Assembly: GCA_947501565.1 (NCBI GenBank)
Contig: CANMWJ010000003.1
Coordinates: 186,001 to 250,000, forward strand
Length of the DNA stretch: 64,000 bases
From: an uncultured Marinobacterium sp.
GTDB taxonomy: Bacteria; Pseudomonadota; Gammaproteobacteria; Pseudomonadales; Balneatricaceae
Direction: 5' to 3'
The translations under genes were made by a program, and so were the position numbers. The notes beneath the pieces are model-generated. The model saw only the letters and a program-made list of their open reading frames with translations. It had not been told where the DNA came from and ran no database searches. Shown here one piece after another: positions 1 to 7,920 of this stretch; position 1 is the stretch's first letter, and the number at the start of each line of letters is the position of its first letter.

Positions 1-1338
1 GAACATCTGATTCACCACCGCCATGGTCGCTTCCAGATCATCGGCATGGCACAGCGTCTGCCAGGTTTCGATGGAGATAGGCACCAGCTCTGCCAGCGTA
101 TAGCCGAGCATCTCCGCCCAACGTTCGTTGACTACCAACTCCCCGGTCTGACAGCTCCACTCCCAGGTGCCGACCTGGGTCGCGGTGATGATATCGTCGA
201 GGCGTTTACGCTCCTCACTGATCTCCTCGTTGAGGTGAGCCAGTCGGTCGGCGTATTCGTTCCGGGTGGTGACGTCGAAAATGATCGAGTAGAGGTACTG
301 ACGATCGTCCATCATCACCGGACCGGAGTGCACCTCTACGTCCCGAATTTCGCCGTCGGCTAACCGGTGTTTAAAGCGGAAGAACTGCCGCTGGCTGGCT
401 TTGGCCGATTCCAGCTCACGCTGAATCTGATCTTCAGACAGCGTATTGATATCAGCGATTTTCAGCTGGGTGAGCTGTTCGAGAGAGTATTTGTAGAAAC
501 GACAGGCGGCCTGGTTGGCGTTCACGATTGAGCCATCGAGAGGGTCCACCAACAGCTTCACGGCAGAATTCTTCTCAAACATCTGGCGGTACATCTGCTC
601 GCTACGCTCGAGCGCCGCTTCCGCCTTGTACTGATCAGTACGGTCGTTGGCGTTTACCAGGACCTGGTCCTGCCCGGAGCTTGGATCCTGCACCACACGG
701 GCATCAAGACCAAACCAGCGCTCACCAAACAGGGTTTCAACGCGGACCACTTCACTGAAGTTCTTGCCCGACTGTAGAGTGGTGCGCAAAGCCTGCCGCG
801 CCTCGGGTTCGATCGGCAGATCCCACAGAGATCGGGTCACAACAGCAGGATCACCAAGCGCTCGTATCGCCGACGGATTTCGCATTACCGGTTCACCGGT
901 AATGGTGTACAGGGAGACCATGGTGTTGGTATGGCGCAGCGCTTCGGTCATGCGCAGGGAATCGGATTCAATGCTGAGTCGCGATAATCGGGTTCCCTCC
1001 ACCAGCATCGCCACCCGCCCATCAGGCAGTTCGATACCGGAGCAGTGGCAGTCCACGGTCTCAGGGTAACCCTGGGGATAGAATGACCAGCGCTCGTTAT
1101 AGGCCTTACCGTAGTAAAAACCTTCCAGGTAGGCCGTCAACCGGGTGGTGGTCGACTCTGACATATCGCTGAAGTTACGTGCCTTAAGCTCATCCAGTGT
1201 CGACGCGCCCCATAGCTCGATCGCACTGTCGTTGGCCCAAAACATCTGTGCCCGCTCAATGTCGAATATCCAGATCGGCGCCTGTAAAAACGCCAACGAC
1301 TCCAGAAGGTGCTCACTGCTAACAACTAAGGATTTCAC
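1..1338 (-). CDS. Multi-PAS sensor protein (5' part; runs off the left window edge)
   Basis: An uninterrupted minus-strand frame of 446 codons begins at a GTG and is still open at base 1, so the C-terminal output domain (probably GGDEF, EAL or kinase) is outside the window. There is no signal peptide or membrane segment, so a cytosolic sensor is likely. A PAS-like start lies at about residues 15-45 (APIWIFDIERAQMFWAN). A second PAS begins near residue 242 (LERSEQMYRQMFEKNSAV), followed by a helical linker rich in E, R and L near 355-380. A third PAS opens near 380 (VGTWEWSCQTGELVVN). An in-frame stop lies 11 codons upstream and GTG is the only start candidate before an internal ATG near codon 32, so the start is moderately sure. 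The ligand is unknown. Confidence 0.8.
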   Translation of the reverse strand, partial: MKSLVVSSEHLLESLAFLQAPIWIFDIERAQMFWANDSAIELWGASTLDELKARNFSDMSESTTTRLTAYLEGFYYGKAYNERWSFYPQGYPETVDCHCSGIELPDGRVAMLVEGTRLSRLSIESDSLRMTEALRHTNTMVSLYTITGEPVMRNPSAIRALGDPAVVTRSLWDLPIEPEARQALRTTLQSGKNFSEVVRVETLFGERWFGLDARVVQDPSSGQDQVLVNANDRTDQYKAEAALERSEQMYRQMFEKNSAVKLLVDPLDGSIVNANQAACRFYKYSLEQLTQLKIADINTLSEDQIQRELESAKASQRQFFRFKHRLADGEIRDVEVHSGPVMMDDRQYLYSIIFDVTTRNEYADRLAHLNEEISEERKRLDDIITATQVGTWEWSCQTGELVVNERWAEMLGYTLAELVPISIETWQTLCHADDLEATMAVVNQMF

Positions 1339-1455
1339 TATCCTGACTAATCCCGCACGACTGTAACTTCAGAACATTAAAACCTAGGAACCTCTCCGGC
1401 TGAACCAAAATGGTGCAGGACCGGTAAAAAACGTAGATTTCCATCAAACATTCGT

Positions 1456-2142
1456 TCAAAAACGCAGCAGCGCATGCCGCGACTGAAGGGCTTCCCGGTA
1501 TTCACGGTACTCCGGAACAAAACGGGCCACCAGCGCCCAGAAGCGAGCACTGTGGTTGAAGTGTTTGAGATGGGCGAGTTCATGCACCAGCACATAGTCG
1601 ATCAACTCCGGCGGCGTCATGATCAGTCGCCAGTTCAGGGCGATACCGCCCCGGTTATCACAACTGCCCCAGCGGCGCCGGAAGCCCTTCACCCGCAACC
1701 CTGTTGGGTTTAAGCCCATCAGCGCCTGCCAGTACTGCAGACGCTGTGCCAGATAGTTTTCCGCTTCGCGTTGGTACCAGCCCCGCAATGCTTCTTCTGC
1801 CCGAATCTCTGGCGCGCGGCTGCCCCGGCGCGAGAGGCTGATCTGCAATTGATCACCCTGCAGGGTTACCCCTGCCTGCCCCGCCAGCCCGTAGGTCAGG
1901 TTTAACCCCTGTCCCATAAAGGGGACCTGAGCGCCCTGCTCGATAATTATTTCATGAGCTGAAGTCTGCGCCCCAAGTTGTTGCTGCTTCTGGCTGATCC
2001 AGTGCCGCTTTTCCTGTACCCAATTGGCGATCCAGGCATCATCCACCCAGCTGGGTACCATCACGCGAACCTGTCCCGGCTCGACCTTGATCGACGCGGT
2101 ACGTCGACGGCGGCTGCGGACGACTTCGTACTGAATTTCCAT
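1456..2142 (-). CDS. YgjP/SprT-like zinc metallopeptidase domain protein
   Basis: A 228-residue soluble protein of the M48-like YgjP (DUF45) family. The zinc site is visible near residues 185-197: HELAH followed by a third histidine in FNHSARFW, within the family's typical VLVHELAHLKHFNH block. Upstream, the motif RRRWGSCDNRGGIALNWRL is the conserved substrate-side strand of this family. The N-terminal 90 residues are a small beta-rich domain. The start ATG at 2142 fits the family N-terminus (MEIQYEVVRSRRRRTASIKV), although the ribosome binding site is weak. The gene is divergent from the glycosylase-like gene at 2231. The physiological substrate of the family is not established; a proteolytic role is inferred from the metal motif. 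Confidence 0.88.
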   Translation of the reverse strand: MEIQYEVVRSRRRRTASIKVEPGQVRVMVPSWVDDAWIANWVQEKRHWISQKQQQLGAQTSAHEIIIEQGAQVPFMGQGLNLTYGLAGQAGVTLQGDQLQISLSRRGSRAPEIRAEEALRGWYQREAENYLAQRLQYWQALMGLNPTGLRVKGFRRRWGSCDNRGGIALNWRLIMTPPELIDYVLVHELAHLKHFNHSARFWALVARFVPEYREYREALQSRHALLRF

Positions 2143-2230
2143 AGGCAGTTTTTACTTGTTCACTTGGGGTATCGTTGAGCCGCGTATGATAGTTAAACTG
2201 GACGCTAAAGGGCAGTTTTCAGGTATTTTC

Positions 2231-2857
2231 ATGGCAGAACACAGCGACAAAATTCCGCTGCAACCGGCTAACACGAACAGGATGGATAACCTGCTTAACG
2301 AGGTCCGCGCCTGTACACTCTGCGAGGCACACCTGCCTCTGGGCAGTAACCCTGTCGTGCGGGCCTCGCCCAGCGCCCGGTTAATGATTATCGGTCAGGC
2401 ACCCGGTACCCGAGTGCATAAAACCGGCATCCCCTGGAACGATCCTAGCGGGGACCGTCTGCGTAGCTGGCTGGGGCTGGATCGGGAGCAGTTCTACGAC
2501 AGCAATAACATCGCCATTATGCCAATGGGCTTCTGTTATCCGGGAAAAGGTAAATCCGGCGATCTGCCGCCGCGGCCGGAATGCGCACCGCGCTGGCACG
2601 AGGCACTGCTGGAACAGATGCCCCAGCTGCAACTGACCTTGTTGATCGGACAATACGCCCAGAACTATTACCTTAAAGACAGTTACAAAACCCTCACCGA
2701 GCGGGTACGCAACTGGCGCAGCTGCCCGCCGGGTCTAATCCCACTGCCCCACCCCTCACCGCGCAACCAGCTCTGGCTGAGGCGCAACCCATGGTTTGAG
2801 GAGGAGGTGATTCCGGAGATACGCCGCCAGGTACATGAGTTACTCGATCAGTCTTGA
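2231..2857 (+). CDS. Uracil-DNA glycosylase family protein
   Basis: A 208-residue soluble protein with the uracil-DNA glycosylase superfamily layout. An N-terminal CxxC (RACTLCEAHLP) precedes motif 1 (GQAPGTRVHKTGIPWNDPSG), and a C-terminal motif 2 (PLPHPSPRNQLW) carries the HPSP loop typical of the family. This supports a base-excision-type or uracil-recognising role, but the subfamily (family 4/5-like or a divergent relative) cannot be settled here. The frame stays open to a further upstream ATG at 2156. The ATG at 2231 is preferred because AGG sits seven bases ahead and the conserved region begins just after it. It is convergent with the transglutaminase operon ending at 2871. Confidence 0.82.
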   Translation: MAEHSDKIPLQPANTNRMDNLLNEVRACTLCEAHLPLGSNPVVRASPSARLMIIGQAPGTRVHKTGIPWNDPSGDRLRSWLGLDREQFYDSNNIAIMPMGFCYPGKGKSGDLPPRPECAPRWHEALLEQMPQLQLTLLIGQYAQNYYLKDSYKTLTERVRNWRSCPPGLIPLPHPSPRNQLWLRRNPWFEEEVIPEIRRQVHELLDQS

Positions 2858-2870
2858 TCATCCAGAGGAG

Positions 2871-4841
2871 CTAAACCTTGGCCTGACACTCCCGCAGCAG
2901 CACCATAAGCACCTTACCTTGCGTATGGCTATCGCCGCCGGCGTAGCGCATCTGTTCGTAACAGTCCGCGATGCGTTGCAGTAACGGTTCCAGCTCGGGA
3001 CGAATCTCCGCTACACGCGCACAGTAATTCTTCACTGTTTCGCCCGGCGCACGTCCCAGCCCGCTTTTCGCCAGCTGCTGCACCAACCGTTCCAACGCCC
3101 GGTCATACGGATCTTTGGTGGCTTTGCGGGAGCGCCATAGCAAGCGTAACGCCACCAAGGACATCACCAGGGCAAACGGCAGCAGTAACGCCAACGCCAG
3201 TCTGAACGGGGTGATCGCCCCCAGCAGATCACGCAGCACCTGATTCTGCTGCAGATGGTAATTCACTACCCAGCGCTGCCAGCTGAAAGAGAACGCATCC
3301 CACTGCTGGCGCATGTCATTGAACCAATCGCCCGCATCCAGTGCAAAGCTGCCCAGGGGTGAATCCTGCAGGAACGCCTCCTGCTCGGCGAAGAGTTCCT
3401 CCGATGGTTTTTCCACCCGCTCCGGTGCCACAGCGGCGGTCGGGTCGTATCGGACCCAACCCTTTTCCGGTAACCAGGCCTCTACCCAGGCGTGGGCATC
3501 GTACTGCCGCACCGCCAGATAACCTTCATAGGGGTTCCACTCGCCGCCCTGATAGCCAGCAACGACACGGGCCGGAATCCCTACGGAACGCAACATAAAC
3601 ACCATGGCACCGGAGAAATGGCCACAGAAACCCGCCTGGCTGTCAAACAGGAACTGATCAATACCGTTCGCGCCCAGCTTAGGGGGTGACAGCGTGTAAC
3701 TGAACTTCTGGTTGAAGAAGTCCATCAACCGCTGGATAAATGCCTCAGCACTGCCCGCCTCCCGATACCACTGCCGTGCCTGTTCACGGCTTTTCGGATT
3801 GCTGTACGGCAGGGATAACTCACGGCGATAATCCAATGGGCTGTTTTGCGGGCTGAGCATATAACGCAAGGTTGAGGTCACCGCATACTCACGCCGACTG
3901 ATAAAGGCTTTATCACTGCGCACCGTCATGTCCGGTTGCATCTCATAGCCTTGCGGCAGACTCATCGGCATATCCAGCACCGGCACATAGTTCTGTCCGG
4001 AAGCCTCCATCAGCACGGTATAGCTCAGCGGTTCGGCATCATAGTAAAGGTTTTCGGTCGGTATCCCCTGACGATCGAGCAACGCGGAGCGATACCAGCG
4101 CTTACCGTCAAAATCGGGATAGGTCAGTGCACGCCAATAGAGACGGTGCTGGGGCGGCGGCGCGCCATCAAAGGTGACACGAAAAGCGATCTGCGGTGAG
4201 CGGGTCAGGCGGGTTATATCCCCCGGCGTCATCTCGTCGGACAGACCCGTTCGGGCACCACCCAGATCCATCTTCACGCTCCATAGGGGCCCCATACGCG
4301 GTATCAGGATAAAGAGCACCAGCATCAACGGCAGCGCCTGCATCATCAGGATGGCGCTGGTACGGAATGGCCGTGCCAGATCCGCATCCCGTGACTGGTA
4401 GATCGCCGTTAGCGCCGCTGTCGTGACCTGTACGGCAAGCAGTACATATGCCGCGGTCCAGATCCCCTGATCAAACAGCAACGCGCTGGCCGCCACCAGA
4501 TAGGCGATATAAACGATCAGCAACGCATCCCGGCGGTTATACACCTCAAGCGACTTAAGGCTGAAGCCCACAATCAGCAGCGCCACCATGCCGTTGACGC
4601 CATTGATCCCCCCGTAGCTGACGATCACCCCACCACAGGCCAGCAACGAAAACAGAGTGCGCACTAAGGTACCGGGGAAGGACCAGCGCCCGGTATGTAC
4701 CATCAGACGCCAGGCGATGGTGCCCAGTACGGTCGCAGGTATCCATAACGGCAGATGAGAAAGATGCGGCAACACCACCACAACGATGGTGATGAACTGC
4801 CAGAGCAACGCTGCACGGGACAATCGGTAGATCTGCTTCAT
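2871..4841 (-). CDS. TgpA-like transmembrane transglutaminase (DUF3488/DUF4129)
   Basis: A 656-residue inner-membrane protein, last gene of the moxR / DUF58 / transglutaminase operon. The first 180 residues form five to six membrane segments. A periplasmic transglutaminase core follows with the cysteine-protease-like triad: Cys in QAGFCGHFSGAM, His in QYDAHAWVEAW and Asp in WVRYDPTAAV. A further membrane segment (about residues 545-565) precedes a cytosolic DUF4129-type tail ending at a TAG at 2871. The family is known from Pseudomonas TgpA, where the gene is needed for viability; the substrate is not firmly known. The start codon overlaps the DUF58 stop by four bases (ATGA), indicating translational coupling. 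Confidence 0.93.
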   Translation of the reverse strand: MKQIYRLSRAALLWQFITIVVVVLPHLSHLPLWIPATVLGTIAWRLMVHTGRWSFPGTLVRTLFSLLACGGVIVSYGGINGVNGMVALLIVGFSLKSLEVYNRRDALLIVYIAYLVAASALLFDQGIWTAAYVLLAVQVTTAALTAIYQSRDADLARPFRTSAILMMQALPLMLVLFILIPRMGPLWSVKMDLGGARTGLSDEMTPGDITRLTRSPQIAFRVTFDGAPPPQHRLYWRALTYPDFDGKRWYRSALLDRQGIPTENLYYDAEPLSYTVLMEASGQNYVPVLDMPMSLPQGYEMQPDMTVRSDKAFISRREYAVTSTLRYMLSPQNSPLDYRRELSLPYSNPKSREQARQWYREAGSAEAFIQRLMDFFNQKFSYTLSPPKLGANGIDQFLFDSQAGFCGHFSGAMVFMLRSVGIPARVVAGYQGGEWNPYEGYLAVRQYDAHAWVEAWLPEKGWVRYDPTAAVAPERVEKPSEELFAEQEAFLQDSPLGSFALDAGDWFNDMRQQWDAFSFSWQRWVVNYHLQQNQVLRDLLGAITPFRLALALLLPFALVMSLVALRLLWRSRKATKDPYDRALERLVQQLAKSGLGRAPGETVKNYCARVAEIRPELEPLLQRIADCYEQMRYAGGDSHTQGKVLMVLLRECQAKV

Positions 4842-5818
4842 AACACCGCTCCACCGCGATACAGCGCCAACCGCTTCAGCAGCTTATTGCGGTGCTGCTC
4901 GCCCCGATCCGGTTCGATCTCGATACCCGGCATCCGCAGCCCGTAATACTCACCGGTTTTCTCCAGCTCCAGCACCCAAGCACAGATACGGGACAGCCGT
5001 GCTTCTGTGCCTACACCGGCGAGCGATTCCCACTCCAGCCAGATGCGTTCATCATGGGTTGCGGCGTAAGTTTTGGAGTGCAGCCCCTGCCCACGGGCGT
5101 AGTTCTTCCAGGCGATATGACGTAGCGGCATGCCCGCCTGGTACTGCTCCAGTCCGGAGAAGTCCTCGCCCCCATCGAGCCCCTTCAGACGACCGTCCCC
5201 CTGCACACTGCTGCTGGCTAGCGGTGTATCACTGGAGACAGGTGCCGGGTAGACCACCACATCCGTATCCAGCTCCAGCCAACTCCAGGCACGCAACAGC
5301 CCCAGCGGATAGTAGGTTTCCAGCATCAGCCCACCGGGCTTAAGCAGCCCCCGTCTTGGGGCCGGGTGGTAAAGACGCACCGTGGTCGGAGTTTGCGTGA
5401 CCTCGTCCACTGTCTGTGTGGAACAGCCCTCAAATGCCAGCTGGATGTTTTCCCGCTCCCGCTTACCCACCGCGTTGAGGCGCAACTCGAACTCAGCCTG
5501 TTCTCCGGCAAAACAGGAGTGAGAACGTACAGCGGTTACCGTGATACCAGACAGGTTGCTGTAGGTGTGCAGAATCGACAGCACAAACAGACTGATCATC
5601 AGGAAGGCAATCGCGTGTATCAGGTTGTTCTCATAGTTGATGCCGATCAGCAGCAACAGTATGCAGATAGCCAGGAACGCCCAACCGGTGCGACCGGGAA
5701 AGATAAAGATCCGTTTCTGATTAAGTTGGATGGAGCGTCCGTGCGGACGCCGTTTTTTTGCCCAGCGATGAAAAGGGCCTGCCAGCCACCGACGTAGCGA
5801 AAATCCTGTCGCGGCCAT
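4838..5818 (-). CDS. DUF58 domain protein
   Basis: A 326-residue protein, middle gene of the moxR operon. It has a basic N-terminus, then two adjacent membrane helices (about residues 45-85: GWAFLAICILLLLIGINY and the following stretch). A cytosolic DUF58 (von Willebrand A-like) region contains the signature GLEQYQAGMPLRHIAWKNYA near residues 222-241. DUF58 proteins usually pair with a MoxR AAA ATPase, which is thought to act as a chaperone for a VWA partner; this context supports the call. The stop overlaps the transglutaminase start, and the gene begins three bases after the moxR stop. Confidence 0.92.
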   Translation of the reverse strand: MAATGFSLRRWLAGPFHRWAKKRRPHGRSIQLNQKRIFIFPGRTGWAFLAICILLLLIGINYENNLIHAIAFLMISLFVLSILHTYSNLSGITVTAVRSHSCFAGEQAEFELRLNAVGKRERENIQLAFEGCSTQTVDEVTQTPTTVRLYHPAPRRGLLKPGGLMLETYYPLGLLRAWSWLELDTDVVVYPAPVSSDTPLASSSVQGDGRLKGLDGGEDFSGLEQYQAGMPLRHIAWKNYARGQGLHSKTYAATHDERIWLEWESLAGVGTEARLSRICAWVLELEKTGEYYGLRMPGIEIEPDRGEQHRNKLLKRLALYRGGAVL

Positions 5819-5821
5819 GCC

Positions 5822-6742
5822 TTAACCCACCACATCCACCTCGCTGAGCAGGCGCTGCACCAGAGCAAGGCCGCCGTGTTCAGCGTAGTCTTCAGCAGAG
5901 CGCAGGCGGTGTCCGAACACCGGTTTAATCAGGGTTTGCAGGTCTTCCGGCACCACGTACTGGCGACCGTGCATGTAGGCCCAGGTTTTGGCGCTTCGTA
6001 GCAACGCCAGCGCACCGCGTGGTGAGATACCGTAGGCGAAGCCGGCGGATTCGCGGCTGTATCGGACTAAACGCTGCAGGTAATCGAGCAGTGAGTTCGA
6101 TGCCTGGACCTTTTCGCAGGCCAGGTAGATCTCGCGTAAATCCTCTCGGCTGATGCACACCGGCAGGTCGGGAATACGGCTACGCACATCCCCACCTCGC
6201 AGCAGTTCACGTTCCGCTTCGGGCTCCGGGTAACCCAATTCAATGCGCATAAGGAAACGGTCAAGCTGAGATTCCGGCAGTGGAAACGTACCGTACTGAC
6301 TCAACGGATTCTGGGTGGCGATAACAAAGAATGGATCGGGTAATTCGTAGGTTGAGCCCTCTACAGTAACCTGACGTTCCTCCATCGCTTCCAGCAAGGC
6401 GCTCTGGGTTTTTGGTGTGGTGCGGTTGATCTCATCCGCCAGCAGTAGCTGCGTAAAGACCGGTCCCTTATGGAAATGAAACTCGGCGTTGGCCGCATCA
6501 AACACAGATACACCCAGCAGGTCCGCAGGCAACATGTCGCTGGTGAACTGCACGCGTTGATACTCCAGCCCCAGCACCTGAGCCAGGGCGTGGGCCAGCG
6601 TGGTTTTCCCCATCCCGGGTAGATCTTCGATCAACAGGTGCCCATGCGCAAAAAGGCAGGTCAACGCCTGCCGTATCTGCCGCTCTTTGCCATATAAGAC
6701 ACTGCCGACTGCTTCTATCGCGTGATCTATCTTATCCTGCAT
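5822..6742 (-). CDS. MoxR family AAA ATPase
   Basis: A 306-residue cytosolic AAA+ ATPase, first gene of a three-gene operon with DUF58 and TgpA-like proteins. Walker A is DLPGMGKTTLAHAL (about residues 39-52). Walker B and the following MoxR signature read LLADEINRTTPKTQSALLEAMEE (given here as two blocks: LLADEINRTTPKTQ and SALLEAMEE). Sensor 1 is FFVIATQNP, with an arginine finger region near QLDRFLMRI. The lid domain at the C-terminus contains ISPRGALALLRSAKTWA. MoxR proteins are proposed chaperones that assemble or activate periplasmic or membrane complexes; the target here is probably the two downstream proteins. Confidence 0.94.
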   Translation of the reverse strand: MQDKIDHAIEAVGSVLYGKERQIRQALTCLFAHGHLLIEDLPGMGKTTLAHALAQVLGLEYQRVQFTSDMLPADLLGVSVFDAANAEFHFHKGPVFTQLLLADEINRTTPKTQSALLEAMEERQVTVEGSTYELPDPFFVIATQNPLSQYGTFPLPESQLDRFLMRIELGYPEPEAERELLRGGDVRSRIPDLPVCISREDLREIYLACEKVQASNSLLDYLQRLVRYSRESAGFAYGISPRGALALLRSAKTWAYMHGRQYVVPEDLQTLIKPVFGHRLRSAEDYAEHGGLALVQRLLSEVDVVG

Positions 6743-6923
6743 GACGCTTACATCTTCCCTCTAACAGCTGCATTCTGCGGTTTTTTGGCGGACAGGCGCA
6801 GCAAACTCTGAGTTCCCGGTTCGGGACGCTGGGCTGACACGGGGCACAAACACCACGTCCGATCCCTCTATCGTCGGAGTAGCACCCCGGGCCTGTTAAT
6901 AAGCCCAAGTATACTGTGATCTG

Positions 6924-7229
6924 TTAAAACCTTAAGGGTATTGATTCACTGTGGTAGTCAGCAAAAGCGTTAGTGCAGGCTTCATCATGGGGAATCACCT
7001 GAACCAGGTTGGCGCGGTGTACACCGGCTTTATGGCAGATGTTGTAAGCTTCCGATACACTGCGACAGGTGATCACGTCACCTTTGTTATCTTTTATCAG
7101 ATCCTTCTCAGTTTCCGCATCCTTTCCGTATTCCACCTGTATCACCATCGGGCCGCAGCCAGATTCGATAAAGTTCACGTTTCTCAGGCGATGTTCCTCT
7201 GCCAGCGTGATGAATTCAGACATATTCAT
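6924..7229 (-). CDS. DUF6482-like small protein
   Basis: A 101-residue acidic soluble protein with a good ribosome binding site (GGAG eight bases before the ATG). A core containing VITCRSVSEAYNICHKAG followed by the hydrophobic ANLVQVIPHDEAC resembles the DUF6482 group of short proteins found in Pseudomonas and Marinobacter, recognised from the pattern and not from a search. There is no membrane segment and no catalytic motif. It stands alone, 180 bases upstream of the moxR operon and in the same direction, so co-transcription is possible. The function is unknown. Confidence 0.7.
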   Translation of the reverse strand: MNMSEFITLAEEHRLRNVNFIESGCGPMVIQVEYGKDAETEKDLIKDNKGDVITCRSVSEAYNICHKAGVHRANLVQVIPHDEACTNAFADYHSESIPLRF

Positions 7230-7366
7230 TGCATAGTCTCCTCTCTCATATGACAGGGTCTACGTGTGGGGTGCCGGATTCGGATCAAGCCTATTAAGCT
7301 TAGTCGAAAGGGGGGAGAAGGCTATGATTGGAGGCGTAAGGGTGATGAGCTTTCGTCAGCTCGGAT

Positions 7367-7438
7367 GTTGGGAGTCGCTTCGCTCGTCACCAACCTACCC
7401 GTCACGTAGGTCAGCCATTGCGCAGCAATGCCTTACAG
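7367..7438. repeat. REP-like palindromic pair, family 1
   Basis: GTTGGGAGTCGCTTCGCTCG is followed by CACCAACCTAC, then a second arm with GTAGGTCAGCCATTGCGCAGC. The same two half-elements recur at eight other places in the window, always between genes. Confidence 0.85.
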
Positions 7439-7471
7439 TCATCGTGCACGAAAGGCCAAAAACCCAGCAGC

Positions 7472-7505
7472 GTAGGTCGGCCATCGCGCAGCGATGCCCG
7501 ACAGG
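7472..7505. repeat. REP-like palindrome, family 1 (single unit)
   Basis: GTAGGTCGGCCATCGCGCAG with the complementary arm GCGATGCCCGAC. It is a degenerate copy of the family-1 element, about 35 bases after the preceding pair. Confidence 0.8.
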
Positions 7506-7587
7506 CCGCAAGGTAGAAACCCCAACTATATCCTGAGCACCGAGCTCACTTGGAACGAACCTAAGCTATTGAATCCTAGACGATGAG

Positions 7588-7759
7588 GCAAAAAAAACCC
7601 CAGCAAAAGCTGGGGCGAACCTAGAGTGCTATGTGTCACAAATCAGGCAAAGTTTCATTCAACCCGTGTGACTCCCTATCAAGGTCAGGCTGAGTATCTG
7701 ATTTTCAACAACTCCCATCTGACCAAGGGCAGTCAGGTCACGAGTTATTTACCAATCCC
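7588..7759 (-). ncRNA. Candidate sigma-54-dependent small RNA
   Basis: A minus-strand unit of about 170 bases has a start signal and a stop signal but no gene. Upstream lies a -24/-12 element, TGGCACG-N4-TTGTT, with the predicted first base in a GGG at about 7759. Downstream is a textbook terminator (GCCCCAGC, loop TTTT, GCTGGGG, then eight Ts). The RNA between them would fold. AAUAACUC (7749-7742) pairs over eight bases with GAGUUGUU (7714-7707), enclosing a nested CUGAC/GUCAG hairpin. GUCACA (7672-7667) pairs with UGUGAC (7640-7635). No reading frame with a ribosome binding site was seen. It does not carry the AAYAAYAA repeats of CrcZ, nor a sequence recognised as 6S, Qrr or tmRNA. Two ANGGAN-like motifs are present. 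Function unknown; expression is inferred. Confidence 0.55.
7590..7615 (-). terminator. Rho-independent terminator of the candidate small RNA
   Basis: A seven-base-pair GC-rich stem (CCCCAGC/GCTGGGG) with a four-base loop, followed on the minus strand by eight Ts. It lies more than 300 bases beyond the end of arsM, which has its own hairpin. Confidence 0.85.
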
Positions 7760-7768
7760 TATCTGTTT

Positions 7769-7784
7769 AACAACTATCGTGCCA
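7769..7784 (-). promoter_or_regulatory. Putative sigma-54 promoter (-24/-12)
   Basis: TGGCACG-ATAG-TTGTT on the minus strand; the GG and the -12 G are separated by the canonical ten bases. The only departure from consensus is T for C in the -12 GC. It drives the candidate small RNA, not a protein gene. Confidence 0.6.
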
Positions 7785-7852
7785 ATACGATAGAAACGCG
7801 CTCCAGGCCTTTGTTTTAGACGCTTTGGGCAGATTTAGCCCTCTTCTCCAAC

Positions 7853-7904
7853 AAGGGAAAACCCGAATAAATTATCAGCATTTGCTAAATCGGGTTTTAC
7901 CCTT
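7853..7904 (-). terminator. Hairpin terminator downstream of arsM
   Basis: AAGGG-AAAACCCGA pairs with TCGGGTTTT-A-CCCTT around a 23-base loop, just after the arsM stop. The A-rich and T-rich flanks make it potentially bidirectional. Confidence 0.6.
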
Positions 7905-7920
7905 TGATGATTTGCTGAAA

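Larger units (their letters stand above)
7230..7587. other. Gene-free stretch containing REP-type palindromes
   Basis: No convincing gene is present. A small + strand open frame here (7264-7536) is made mostly of repeat sequence. The stretch holds two REP-family palindromic units (listed separately) and ends at the terminator of the candidate small RNA transcribed leftward from 7759. Confidence 0.6.

Noticed and set aside
7264-7536. A 90-codon + strand open frame
   Set aside because: Two-thirds of it is repeat sequence; the frame is a by-product of the palindromes.
7588-7759. CrcZ, 6S or Qrr identity for the candidate small RNA
   Set aside because: The CA-rich AAYAAYAA repeats, the 6S bubble and the Qrr core are all missing.
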